From Dyella_B sp035508675 (GTDB lineage Bacteria; Pseudomonadota; Gammaproteobacteria; Xanthomonadales; Rhodanobacteraceae): DNA of 14,861 nucleotides. Position numbers and translations under genes: made by a program. The notes beneath the pieces were generated by a model. It was not told the origin of the DNA. It did not search any database and saw nothing but the letters and a program-made list of their open reading frames with translations. The stretch spans positions 1 to 14,861 of the forward strand of contig NZ_DATJMN010000077.1 of assembly GCF_035508675.1 (NCBI RefSeq), in the 5' to 3' direction. Of the stretch, positions 1 through 6,649 are shown one piece after another (the first letter of the stretch is position 1; every line of letters starts with the position of its first letter).

Positions 1-2
1 TC

Positions 3-329
3 GACCCCAAGTCCGACGGCTCCTCCGCCGACCAGCAGCCGAAGTACGCGCAGAACGAAACGCGCTCCATCAAGCCGGAATGGCTGGTGATGGTCGGCAT
101 CTGCACGCACCTGGGCTGCGTGCCCGACTACGTGGGTGAAATGAAGCCCGAGCCGTTCGATCCGAACTGGCAGGGTGGCTACTACTGCCCCTGCCACCAT
201 TCGCGCTACGACATGGCCGGCCGCGTGTACCAAGGCGTGCCCGCGCCCAAGAACATGCAGATTCCGCCTTATCACTTTGTCGACGAGAGCACCGTGCAGA
301 TCGGTGTGGATCCAGCGGGGAATGCGTAA
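3..329 (+). CDS. petA: Rieske iron-sulfur subunit of cytochrome bc1 (C-terminal part)
   Basis: This is the last 108 residues of the ubiquinol-cytochrome c reductase Rieske protein; the start, twin-arginine signal and membrane anchor lie before the window. It carries the 2Fe-2S cluster that takes the first electron from ubiquinol at the Qo site on the periplasmic side of the inner membrane. The two cluster boxes are visible: CTHLGC at about bases 102-119 and CPCHHS at about 187-204, followed by the family hallmark RVYQGVPAPKN. Each box supplies one Cys and one His ligand, and the other two Cys form the disulfide. The second box reads CPCHHS where most relatives have CPCHGS. The stop codon shares one base with the petB ATG (TAATG), which indicates one transcript and coupled translation. 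Confidence 0.96.
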   Translation, partial: DPKSDGSSADQQPKYAQNETRSIKPEWLVMVGICTHLGCVPDYVGEMKPEPFDPNWQGGYYCPCHHSRYDMAGRVYQGVPAPKNMQIPPYHFVDESTVQIGVDPAGNA

Positions 330-1633
330 TGGCGAACTTCCTGTCGAACATCGGCGAATGGGTCACTGACCGCGCGCCCGGCTTGATGCCGGTGTACCGC
401 AAGCACATGACCGAGTATTACGCGCCGAAGAACTTCAACATCTGGTACTACTTCGGCTCACTCGCGCTGCTGGTGCTGGTCAACCAGATCGTCACCGGCA
501 TCTTCCTCACCATGAATTACGACCCGAGCGCGAGCGGCGCGTTCGACTCGGTGCAGTACATCATGCGTGACGTGGAGTGGGGTTGGCTGATCCGCTACAT
601 GCACTCCACCGGCGCGTCGCTGTTCTTCGTGGTGGTGTACCTGCACATGTTCCGCGGCCTCTTGTACGGCTCGTACCACAAGCCGCGCGAACTGGTGTGG
701 CTGCTGGGCATGACGATCTTTCTGGCGCTGATGGCCGAAGCCTTCATGGGCTACGTGTTGCCGTGGGGCAACATGTCGTTCTGGGGGGCGAAGGTGATCG
801 TGTCCTTGTTCGGTACCCTTCCGGTGATCGGCAAGGACCTGGTCGAGTGGATCATGGGCGATTACCTGCCCGCCGACGCTACCCTCAATCGCTTCTTCGC
901 CTTGCATGTGATCGCGCTGCCGCTGGTGCTGCTGCTGCTGGTGGTGCTGCACCTGGCCGCCTTGCACGAAGTGGGTTCGAACAACCCCGACGGCGTGGAC
1001 GTGAAACACGGTCCGAAGGGCAATCGCTGGGATCCGACCAAGCCGGCAGACGGCATTCCGTTCCATCCGTATTACACGGTGAAGGATCTGGTCGGCGTGG
1101 GCCTGTTCCTGGCCATCGCCGCGTTCATCATCTTCTTCCAGCCCACCTTCGGCGGCTGGTTCCTCGAGCACGACAACAACGTGCCCGCCAACAACCTGGT
1201 CACGCCGGCGCAAATCAAGCCGGTTTGGTATTTCACCGCGTTCTACGCGATCGTGCGCATGATTCCGTCGGCCTTCGGCACCGCGGTATGGGGCGTGCTG
1301 GGCATGTTCGGCGCGATCGTGCTGCTGTTCCTGCTGCCGTGGATCGATGCGGGCAAAGTGAAATCCATCCGCTATCGCGGCATCGGTTACAAGGTGGCGC
1401 TGGGCTTGTTCGTGCTGGCGTTCTTCGGGCTGATGTTGATTGGTACGGATTCCACCGCCGAACTGATTCCGATGCTGTTCGGCGCCGATTCCGACGTCAC
1501 CGGCATCGAGAACTTCTTCGGGCGCACGATGGTGCTGATCTACTTCGGGTACTTCGTATTCCTGTGGCTGTACACGCATCTTGGCTGGGAAAAGACCAAG
1601 CCGGTTCCGGAACGGGTGACGACGCATGACTAA
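329..1633 (+). CDS. petB: Cytochrome b subunit of cytochrome bc1 complex
   Basis: Integral membrane cytochrome b (434 residues), the core of complex III, which holds hemes bL and bH and the Qo and Qi quinone sites. Likely heme ligands are H92 and H106 in one helix and H193 and H208 in another; the second pair is 15 apart rather than the 14 of mitochondrial cytochrome b. The Qo motif, PEWY in many relatives, is PVWY here (residues 298-301). The C-terminal helices are present, so this is one full-length bc1-type protein and not a split b6/subunit IV pair. The ATG overlaps the petA stop by one base, and the gene's end overlaps the petC start by 8 bp. Confidence 0.97.
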   Translation: MANFLSNIGEWVTDRAPGLMPVYRKHMTEYYAPKNFNIWYYFGSLALLVLVNQIVTGIFLTMNYDPSASGAFDSVQYIMRDVEWGWLIRYMHSTGASLFFVVVYLHMFRGLLYGSYHKPRELVWLLGMTIFLALMAEAFMGYVLPWGNMSFWGAKVIVSLFGTLPVIGKDLVEWIMGDYLPADATLNRFFALHVIALPLVLLLLVVLHLAALHEVGSNNPDGVDVKHGPKGNRWDPTKPADGIPFHPYYTVKDLVGVGLFLAIAAFIIFFQPTFGGWFLEHDNNVPANNLVTPAQIKPVWYFTAFYAIVRMIPSAFGTAVWGVLGMFGAIVLLFLLPWIDAGKVKSIRYRGIGYKVALGLFVLAFFGLMLIGTDSTAELIPMLFGADSDVTGIENFFGRTMVLIYFGYFVFLWLYTHLGWEKTKPVPERVTTHD

Positions 1634-1652
1634 GCGGCGCATGACTAAGCGG
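1623..1652 (+). repeat. 15-bp tandem duplication across the petC start
   Basis: The unit CGCATGACTAAGCGG occurs twice back to back (1623-1637 and 1638-1652). Each copy has its own ATG in the same frame, so the petC start codon and the first four codons are duplicated. The petB stop (TAA, 1631-1633) lies in the first copy. It probably arose by slippage and leaves both reading frames intact. Confidence 0.95.
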
Positions 1653-2381
1653 TACATCTCCATCTTCGCGCTGGCGTTCGGCCTGCTGCTCGGCACCACG
1701 TCGGCGATGGCCGAAGGCCCGGAACTGCCCGATGCCGGCACCAACCTCCGCGACACGGCATCGCTGCAACGCGGCGCGCACATCTTCTTCAACTACTGCG
1801 TGGGCTGCCACTCGCTGAAGTACCTGCGCTACGAGCGCATCGCGGACGACCTCGGCCTGACCGAGGACGACGTGATGAAGAACCTCGACTTCACCGGCGG
1901 CAAGTTCGGCGATCCGGTGATCTCGCACATGCCCGAGGACGACGCGCAGAAGTTCTTCGGCAAGGCACCGCCCGATCTCTCGCTGGAAGTGGCGGCCAAG
2001 GGCGCCAATTGGGTGTTCGCCTACCTCAACTCGTTCTACCTCGATCCCAAGAGCCCGATCGGCTGGAACAACACCGTGCTGCCCAATGCGGCCATGCCGT
2101 TCCCGCTGTGGGAGCTGCAGGGCGAACAGGTGCCGGTGTTCAAGCCGGGCAAGCCGGGCGAGGATCCGGTGATCGAAAGCCTCAAGCTGCTCCACCCCGG
2201 CAAGCTCACCCCCGAGCAATACCAGCAGGCCGCCCGCGACGTCACCAACTTCCTGGAATACGCCTCCGAACCGGTCGCCCTGCAGCGGCGCCATTACGGC
2301 ATCTGGGTGGTGCTGTTCCTGCTGGGCTTCACCTTCCTGGCATACTTGCTGAAGAAAGAATATTGGAAGGACGTCCACTGA
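1626..2381 (+). CDS. petC: Cytochrome c1 subunit of cytochrome bc1 complex
   Basis: Membrane-anchored c-type cytochrome (251 residues) that passes electrons from the Rieske protein to soluble cytochrome c in the periplasm. An N-terminal signal peptide probably ends after the AMA near residue 29. The heme-binding CVGCH is at residues 58-62, the likely axial methionine is M157 (AAMPFP), and a single C-terminal helix (about 223-242) ends in Lys-rich EYWKDVH. The start is ambiguous: a 15-bp tandem repeat gives ATG codons at 1626 and 1641, so the protein begins MTKRRMTKR or MTKR. The upstream ATG overlaps petB, as expected in this operon, and is used here. The third gene of petABC. Confidence 0.96.
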   Translation: MTKRRMTKRYISIFALAFGLLLGTTSAMAEGPELPDAGTNLRDTASLQRGAHIFFNYCVGCHSLKYLRYERIADDLGLTEDDVMKNLDFTGGKFGDPVISHMPEDDAQKFFGKAPPDLSLEVAAKGANWVFAYLNSFYLDPKSPIGWNNTVLPNAAMPFPLWELQGEQVPVFKPGKPGEDPVIESLKLLHPGKLTPEQYQQAARDVTNFLEYASEPVALQRRHYGIWVVLFLLGFTFLAYLLKKEYWKDVH

Positions 2382-2387
2382 CGTCCT
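2368..2387 (+). other. Small hairpin over the petC stop codon
   Basis: AGGACGT (2368-2374) and ACGTCCT (2381-2387) are a perfect 7-bp inverted repeat with a 6-base loop, spanning the petC stop. An A-rich stretch (GATAAAAAAG) follows rather than a T-run, so it is not a classical Rho-independent terminator. It might act as an mRNA processing or pausing site between petC and sspA; this is inference. Confidence 0.4.
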
Positions 2388-2418
2388 CTTGATAAAAAAG
2401 GGACTTGTGGCCGCGGGG

Positions 2419-2455
2419 TGGCACACGCCATCCTTGCGCCCAAACGCAAGGGGAG
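2419..2455 (+). promoter_or_regulatory. Hairpins in the sspA leader, one overlapping the ribosome binding site
   Basis: Two inverted repeats lie side by side: TGGC-ACAC-GCCA (2419-2430) and CCTTGCG-CCCAAA-CGCAAGG (2432-2451). The right arm of the second contains the first bases of the AGGGGAG Shine-Dalgarno sequence (2449-2455) of sspA. The 7-bp stem could therefore limit ribosome access. The pairing is seen directly; a regulatory role is inference. Confidence 0.4.
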
Positions 2456-2463
2456 AAAAGTGC

Positions 2464-3090
2464 ATGGTCCAGAACGCTCGTTCCCGGACAGTACTCGCCC
2501 TGTACTCCGCTGCCGATGACATTCAATGTCATCGTGTACGGCTGGTGCTGGCCGCGAAAGGAGTCACTTACGATCTGATCCTGGTCGACCCGGCCAAGCC
2601 CTCCCAGGACCTGCTCGATCTCAATCCCTATCACACGCTGCCCACGCTGGTGGATCGCGAGCTTACGCTGTATGACACCGCGGTGGTGTGCGAGTACCTG
2701 GACGAGCGCTACCCGCATCCGCCGCTGATGCCGATCGATCCGCTATCCCGCGCCCGGCTGCGCTTGGCGGCGGTGCGCATCGAACGTGACTGGCTGCCGG
2801 AAGTCGAGCACATCAAGGCCGGTGGTCGTCCGGCGGACGCGGCACGCAAGCGGCTGCGCGAGCAACTGCTTGCCGCCTTGCCGCTGTTCAAGGCGTCCAA
2901 GTTCTTCCTCAACCCCGAAATGAGCCTGGCCGATTGCCTGGTGACGCCGCTGGTATGGCGCCTGCCCTCGCTGGGCGTGGACCTGGGGCGGGAAGGCAAG
3001 CCGATCATGGATTACGGCGAGCGGCTGTTCCATAGTCAAGGTTATGCTCGCAGTCTGACGCAGGAAGAAAAGGCCCTGAGGGTGCTCTAG
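2464..3090 (+). CDS. sspA: Stringent starvation protein A (RNA polymerase-associated)
   Basis: Protein of 208 residues with a glutathione S-transferase fold. In E. coli SspA binds sigma70 RNA polymerase and helps reprogram transcription in stationary phase and acid stress; it is not an active transferase. The N-terminal thioredoxin-like half shows LDLNPYHTLPTLVDRE and the C-terminal half is helical. The PHPPLMP surface motif, important for SspA function in E. coli, is present. The ATG at 2464 has a good AGGGGAG site 8 bp upstream and gives the usual family length; an upstream extension to 2389 is open but does not resemble the family. Its position after petABC and before sspB matches many beta- and gammaproteobacteria. 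The last codons and stop lie in the left arm of a large palindrome. Confidence 0.94.
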   Translation: MVQNARSRTVLALYSAADDIQCHRVRLVLAAKGVTYDLILVDPAKPSQDLLDLNPYHTLPTLVDRELTLYDTAVVCEYLDERYPHPPLMPIDPLSRARLRLAAVRIERDWLPEVEHIKAGGRPADAARKRLREQLLAALPLFKASKFFLNPEMSLADCLVTPLVWRLPSLGVDLGREGKPIMDYGERLFHSQGYARSLTQEEKALRVL

Positions 3091-3281
3091 CCGATTTGCG
3101 TGGACGGCCTTCTGGACATCACCCCATCTTTCCCATTCAATACGCGGGGGGCCGGCTCTGTCTGTCCGCATACCTTCGGTCCATCGTCTCGACAGACAGC
3201 CAGTCTGCCTTCGCCGATGGCCCTGTGGTCTGCGAACAGACAGGGCCGGTGACGTCCACGCAAATCGGCTAGAGCACCCTC
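3078..3281. repeat. Nested long palindrome between sspA and sspB
   Basis: The outer arms, 3078-3106 and 3253-3281, are a perfect 29-bp inverted repeat (GAGGGTGCTC...GCGTGGACG and its complement). Inside is a second, imperfect palindrome: 3151-3170 pairs with 3231-3250 (17 exact pairs plus one G-T), 3178-3186 with 3215-3223 (8 of 9), and CAGAC with GTCTG (3193-3197, 3203-3207). All inner pairs centre on about 3200; the outer pair centres on 3179.5 because 44 bases (3107-3150) are unpaired on the left. The left outer arm holds the last four sspA codons plus stop, and the right arm ends 3 bp before the sspB GTG. I found no target-site duplication. It may be an inverted duplication of the sspA tail, a REP/MITE-like insertion or a structured RNA. 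Confidence 0.85.
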
Positions 3282-3284
3282 CTG

Positions 3285-3737
3285 GTGACAAACCAGCAAC
3301 ACCCTCAGATGAGCTCCAACCGCCCGTACCTGCTGCGGGCGATCTACGACTGGATCAGCGATAACAACCTCACCCCCTACATGCTGGTCGATGCCTCGCG
3401 CCAGGGCGTGCGCGTGCCGCCGCACGTGATCAAGAACGGGCAGGTGGTGCTCAACCTGGCCATGCGCGCCGTGGCCAACCTCGACTTGGGCAACGAGTGG
3501 ATCAGCTTCCAGGCGCGCTTTTCCGGCGTCAGCCACAGCATCCAGATTCCGGTGCCGGCCGTGTTGGCCTTGTACGCGCAGGAAAACGGGCAGGGCATGA
3601 TGTTTCCCGCGGAGGAAGACGAGCATGGCGGCGAGCCGCCAAGCGATACGCCGCCATCACCACCCGAGCCGGAGCCGCCGACGGATGGCGACAAGCCGAA
3701 GCGCGGCGGTGGCTCGCATTTGCGGGTGGTGAAGTAG
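3285..3737 (+). CDS. sspB: SspB, specificity adaptor of the ClpXP protease
   Basis: Adaptor that tethers ssrA-tagged and some other substrates (in E. coli also the anti-sigma factor RseA) to ClpX. The folded N-terminal domain begins RPYLLRAIYDWISDNNLTP and holds conserved VPPHVI and GQVVLNLAMRAVANL stretches. A flexible, acidic and proline-rich linker (about residues 106-138) leads to the C-terminal ClpX-binding tail LRVVK, identical to the E. coli ending. Start: GTG at 3285 gives 150 residues; ATG at 3309 gives 142. Neither has a clear Shine-Dalgarno site. GTG is used because its short N-terminal extension resembles what I recall of xanthomonad homologues. The region just upstream lies in the large palindrome, so translation may depend on RNA folding. 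Confidence 0.92.
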   Translation: MTNQQHPQMSSNRPYLLRAIYDWISDNNLTPYMLVDASRQGVRVPPHVIKNGQVVLNLAMRAVANLDLGNEWISFQARFSGVSHSIQIPVPAVLALYAQENGQGMMFPAEEDEHGGEPPSDTPPSPPEPEPPTDGDKPKRGGGSHLRVVK

Positions 3738-3744
3738 CCTTCTC

Positions 3745-3776
3745 GTAGATTGGGGTGAGCGCAAGCGAACCCCAAC
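3745..3776 (+). repeat. Dispersed palindromic repeat, copy A
   Basis: A 32-base element GTAGATTGGGGTGAGCG...GCGAACCCCAAC directly after sspB. It matches the left arm at 11300-11331 nearly base for base. TTGGGGT and ACCCCAA pair as a short hairpin with G-A mismatches below the loop. A degenerate second arm may follow at about 3797 (GTTGGGCGTGACG). Similar TTGGGGTGAGCG/GCGAACCCCAA repeats are, from general knowledge, common in intergenic regions of many bacteria. Confidence 0.8.
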
Positions 3777-3875
3777 ATCGTGTTCTGCGCGGCAACGTTG
3801 GGCGTGACGATCATGGAGATAGCCGCCCCCCATCGTTTCCTCTAAGGTATCGGCTTCTCCCTACAAGCCGCCCGC

Positions 3876-5279
3876 ATGTCCGACGCACACTCACACCCGG
3901 ACCACCTACGCCGCAGCCTGTCCAATCGCCATCTGCAATTGATCGCCATCGGTGGTGCGATCGGTACTGGCCTGTTCATGGGCTCGGGCAAGACGATCAG
4001 CCTCGCGGGCCCGTCGATCCTGCTGGTGTATCTGATCATCGGCATCATGCTGTTCTTCGTGATGCGCGCGATGGGCGAGCTGCTGCTGTCGAACCTGCAG
4101 TACAAGTCGTTTATCGATTTCTCCACCGATCTGCTTGGTCCCTGGGCCGGTTTCTTTTGCGGCTGGACCTATTGGTTCTGCTGGATCGTCACCGCCATTG
4201 CGGATGTGATCGCCATTGCCTCTTATGCGCAGTTCTGGTTTCCCGGCTTGATGCCGTGGATACCGGCGGTGCTGTGCGTGTTGTTGTTGCTGGCGCTGAA
4301 CCTCACGGCGGTGCGCGTGTTCGGCGAACTGGAGTTCTGGTTTGCGCTGATCAAGATCGTGGCGATCATCGCGCTGATCATCACCGGTTTCGGCATGGTG
4401 GTGTTCGGCTTCACCTCGCCCTCCGGGCATCATGCGTCGCTGGCGAATCTGTGGGACGACGGTGGTCTGTTTCCCACTGGCGTGGGTGGTTTCTTTGCCG
4501 GTTTCCAGATTGCGGTGTTCGCCTTCGTCGGTATCGAACTGGTGGGCACCACCGCCGCTGAAACCGCCGATCCCATGCGCAATCTGCCCAAGGCGATCAA
4601 TTCGATTCCGGTGCGCATCATCCTGTTCTACGTGTTGGCGCTGGTCGTGATCATGACGGTGACGCCGTGGCGGCTGGTGCAGCCGGGCAGGAGTCCGTTC
4701 GTGGAGTTGTTCATGCTGGCGGGCATTCCCGCGGCGGCCAGCTTGATCAACTTCGTGGTGCTCACCTCGGCGACCTCGTCGGCTAATAGCGGCATCTTTT
4801 CCACCAGTCGCATGTTGTACGGCCTGGCCGAGGAAAATCACGCACCAGGCCTATTCGCGCGGCTGTCGCGCGCAGCCGTGCCAGCACGCGGCTTGCTGTT
4901 TTCCTGCCTGTGCCTGCTGGGCGGTGCCATGCTGGTGTACGTCATTCCCAACCTGGTCACGGCCTTCACCCTGGTTACCACGCTGTCGGCCGTGCTCTTC
5001 ATGTTCGTGTGGTCGCTGATTCTGGTGGCCTACATGGCGTACCGGCGTAAACGGCCGCAACTGCATGCGGCGTCCACGTACAAGATGCCAGGCGGCGTGT
5101 TCATGTGCTGGGTGTGCCTGGCGTTCTTCGTGTTCGTGCTGTGGCTGCTGACCTTGCAGGCGGATACGCGCGAGGCGCTGCTGGCCAGTCCGGTCTGGTT
5201 CCTGATCTTGGCGGTGGCGTACTGGTGGAAGGGACGGCGTGCAACCCTTCCTGCATCCGCCCAGGGCGAAGAGATGTAG
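3876..5279 (+). CDS. cycA: D-serine/D-alanine/glycine:proton symporter
   Basis: Inner-membrane amino acid permease of the APC superfamily (467 residues, about 12 helices). It follows E. coli CycA closely along its whole length, from memory of that protein: the N-terminal RHLQLIAIGGAIGTGLFMGS, then YKSFIDFSTDLLGPWAGF, FCGWTYWFCWIVTAIADV, ELEFWFALIKIVAI, AVFAFVGIELVGTTAAET, NSIPVRIILFYV and FVVLTSATSSANSGIFSTSR. This closeness favours CycA (glycine, D-alanine, D-serine, D-cycloserine uptake) over the related AnsP, GabP or ProY permeases; substrate range is inferred. No strong Shine-Dalgarno site precedes the ATG, but the homologous region starts shortly after it. It stands alone, downstream of repeat copy A and convergent with the DUF3301 gene. 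Confidence 0.9.
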   Translation: MSDAHSHPDHLRRSLSNRHLQLIAIGGAIGTGLFMGSGKTISLAGPSILLVYLIIGIMLFFVMRAMGELLLSNLQYKSFIDFSTDLLGPWAGFFCGWTYWFCWIVTAIADVIAIASYAQFWFPGLMPWIPAVLCVLLLLALNLTAVRVFGELEFWFALIKIVAIIALIITGFGMVVFGFTSPSGHHASLANLWDDGGLFPTGVGGFFAGFQIAVFAFVGIELVGTTAAETADPMRNLPKAINSIPVRIILFYVLALVVIMTVTPWRLVQPGRSPFVELFMLAGIPAAASLINFVVLTSATSSANSGIFSTSRMLYGLAEENHAPGLFARLSRAAVPARGLLFSCLCLLGGAMLVYVIPNLVTAFTLVTTLSAVLFMFVWSLILVAYMAYRRKRPQLHAASTYKMPGGVFMCWVCLAFFVFVLWLLTLQADTREALLASPVWFLILAVAYWWKGRRATLPASAQGEEM

Positions 5280-5285
5280 GCGCCA

Positions 5286-5308
5286 AGGTTTTGCGCCTGC
5301 GCAAACCT
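5286..5308. terminator. Hairpin between convergent cycA and DUF3301 genes
   Basis: AGGTTT(T)GCG (5286-5295) pairs with CGCAAACCT (5300-5308) around a 4-base loop, with one bulged T. It sits 6 bp after the cycA stop and overlaps the stop codon of the opposing DUF3301 gene (5307-5309). Its position suits a two-way terminator, but there is no strong T-run on either side, so termination is inferred. Confidence 0.5.
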
Positions 5309-5714
5309 AATGCCGGATATCCCGGTCGCGATACTGCCGGCGAAACGGCACCACGTTGGTGCCCTCGGCCGTCGATGTCTCGTGCGCCGGATACTCGGGT
5401 GTGTACAGCTCGACGGTGGGGAGAATCAGTGCGGTGAGCACGGAGCCGATCATCCACAGATGCCCGGCTTCACGATCGTCGCCATCGATGCTTACCTCGA
5501 AACTGTAGCGGCGTTCCAGCACCCGTTGGCCGCGATAGCGGCGCAGGCGTACGCCACTCAAGCCGACGGTTTCATCCAGCAGTTGCAGGCCATGCTGCTG
5601 GCAGCGCCGACGTGCCTCCTGGATGGCGCGGTCGCGCGCGCGGCTCAACACCAGCCAGATGCCGGCGATGGCCATTAGTACAAGCAGCAGCAGGAGGGTA
5701 GCGAGGTCGCCCAT
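5307..5714 (-). CDS. DUF3301 family membrane-anchored protein
   Basis: Small protein (135 residues) with one N-terminal membrane helix (about residues 5-23, TLLLLLVLMAIAGIWLVL), then a basic helix with RDRAIQEARRRCQQHGLQLLDETVGL and a beta-rich stretch LRRYRGQRVLERRYSFEVSIDGDDREAGHLWMIG. This pattern matches the DUF3301 family of gammaproteobacteria, whose function is unknown to me. The C-terminal 45 residues (from LILPTVELY on, ending in RQYRDRDIRH) look flexible. It starts 36 bp downstream of the nadC stop on the same strand, so the two are probably co-transcribed. A role in NAD metabolism is not implied by its sequence. Confidence 0.8.
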   Translation of the reverse strand: MGDLATLLLLLVLMAIAGIWLVLSRARDRAIQEARRRCQQHGLQLLDETVGLSGVRLRRYRGQRVLERRYSFEVSIDGDDREAGHLWMIGSVLTALILPTVELYTPEYPAHETSTAEGTNVVPFRRQYRDRDIRH

Positions 5715-5750
5715 GCGTGCAGTGTGTGGGCGACGTGTGCTCCCCGCAAG

Positions 5751-6608
5751 TCAGCTGATTTTCAATCGCAGCGAAAGATCGATCGCCCGCACGTTCTTGG
5801 TCAGCGCACCCACCGAAATGTAATCCACGCCGGTGCGTGCGTAGTCGCCAATGGTCTGCAGGTCGACGTTGCCGGAAATCTCCAGCGGCACCTGGCCATC
5901 GGTGCGCGCGACGGCCTCCCGCATCAACGGCAGGGTGAAGTTGTCCAGCATCACACGATCCACGCCGGCATCCAGCGCCTGCTGCAATTCGTCCAGGTTT
6001 TCCACTTCCACTTCCAGCAGCAAGGCGGGATGAAGCTGTCGGGCTGCCCGCACCGCGGCGGCGATGCTGCCTGCGGCGATGATGTGATTTTCCTTCACCA
6101 GGATCGCATCGTAGAGACCGATGCGATGATTATGGCCGCCGCCGCAGCGCACCGCGTATTTCTGTGCCAGGCGCAGACCCGGCACGGTCTTGCGCGTGTC
6201 GAGCACGTGCGTCTTGGTGCCGGCCACAGCGGCAACATAGCTGGCCGTGATGGTGGCGGTGCCCGACAGCATCTGCAGGAAATTCAGCGCGGAGCGTTCG
6301 GCCGTCACCAGTGCCCGCGCATTGCCGTGCATCTCGCACACGATCGCGCCAGGGCTGACGCGGTCACCGTCGCTGAAGCGCCAATGGATGCGTGCCTGCG
6401 GGTCGAGTTTATGCACGCAAGTATCGAACCAGGGAATGCCGGCAATGACCGCATCCTCACGACAAGTGAGTGCGGCGAAGGCTTGCGCATCTGCCGGCAG
6501 CAAGCTGGCGGTGGCATCGCCGTGGCCGATGTCTTCGGCAAAGGCGCGTTCCACGTCGGCATCGATCAGGCGCTGGTCGGGCGGGGCGAAGCGGAAGGTC
6601 TGGGGCAT
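5751..6608 (-). CDS. nadC: Quinolinate phosphoribosyltransferase (nicotinate-nucleotide pyrophosphorylase)
   Basis: NadC (285 residues) converts quinolinate and PRPP to nicotinate mononucleotide, CO2 and pyrophosphate in de novo NAD synthesis in the cytosol. Family signatures are clear: EDIGHGDATASLLP near the N-terminus, ALNFLQMLSGTAT, then the active-site stretch THVLDTRKTVPGLRLAQKYAV and CGGGHNHRIGLYDAILVKENHI, and the barrel end VDYISVGALTKN. The ATG at 6608 (MPQTFRFAPPDQ) is chosen because it gives the normal length. The frame stays open upstream to 6689, but that extension runs into repeat copy B and lacks family resemblance. No strong ribosome site is visible. nadA and nadB are not in the window. 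Confidence 0.95.
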   Translation of the reverse strand: MPQTFRFAPPDQRLIDADVERAFAEDIGHGDATASLLPADAQAFAALTCREDAVIAGIPWFDTCVHKLDPQARIHWRFSDGDRVSPGAIVCEMHGNARALVTAERSALNFLQMLSGTATITASYVAAVAGTKTHVLDTRKTVPGLRLAQKYAVRCGGGHNHRIGLYDAILVKENHIIAAGSIAAAVRAARQLHPALLLEVEVENLDELQQALDAGVDRVMLDNFTLPLMREAVARTDGQVPLEISGNVDLQTIGDYARTGVDYISVGALTKNVRAIDLSLRLKIS

Positions 6609-6649
6609 GCGAGAGGCTGCGCGTGGTGGGAATGCGCGCATGCTACTCG

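Noticed and set aside
458..1792. A 444-codon open frame on the minus strand opposite petB and petC
   Set aside because: Its His/Gln/Arg-rich product has no family features and lies antisense to well-recognised cytochrome genes; long antisense frames are expected in high-GC codon-biased DNA.
3078..3281. Interpretation of the sspA-sspB palindrome as an insertion sequence with terminal repeats
   Set aside because: The interior is only 146 bp with no coding capacity, and I see no flanking target duplication; a MITE or REP-type unit is still possible, so it is kept as a finding, not as a mobile element.
3906..4841. A 311-codon minus-strand open frame opposite cycA
   Set aside because: Low-complexity His/Gln/Arg composition typical of the complement of a membrane protein gene.
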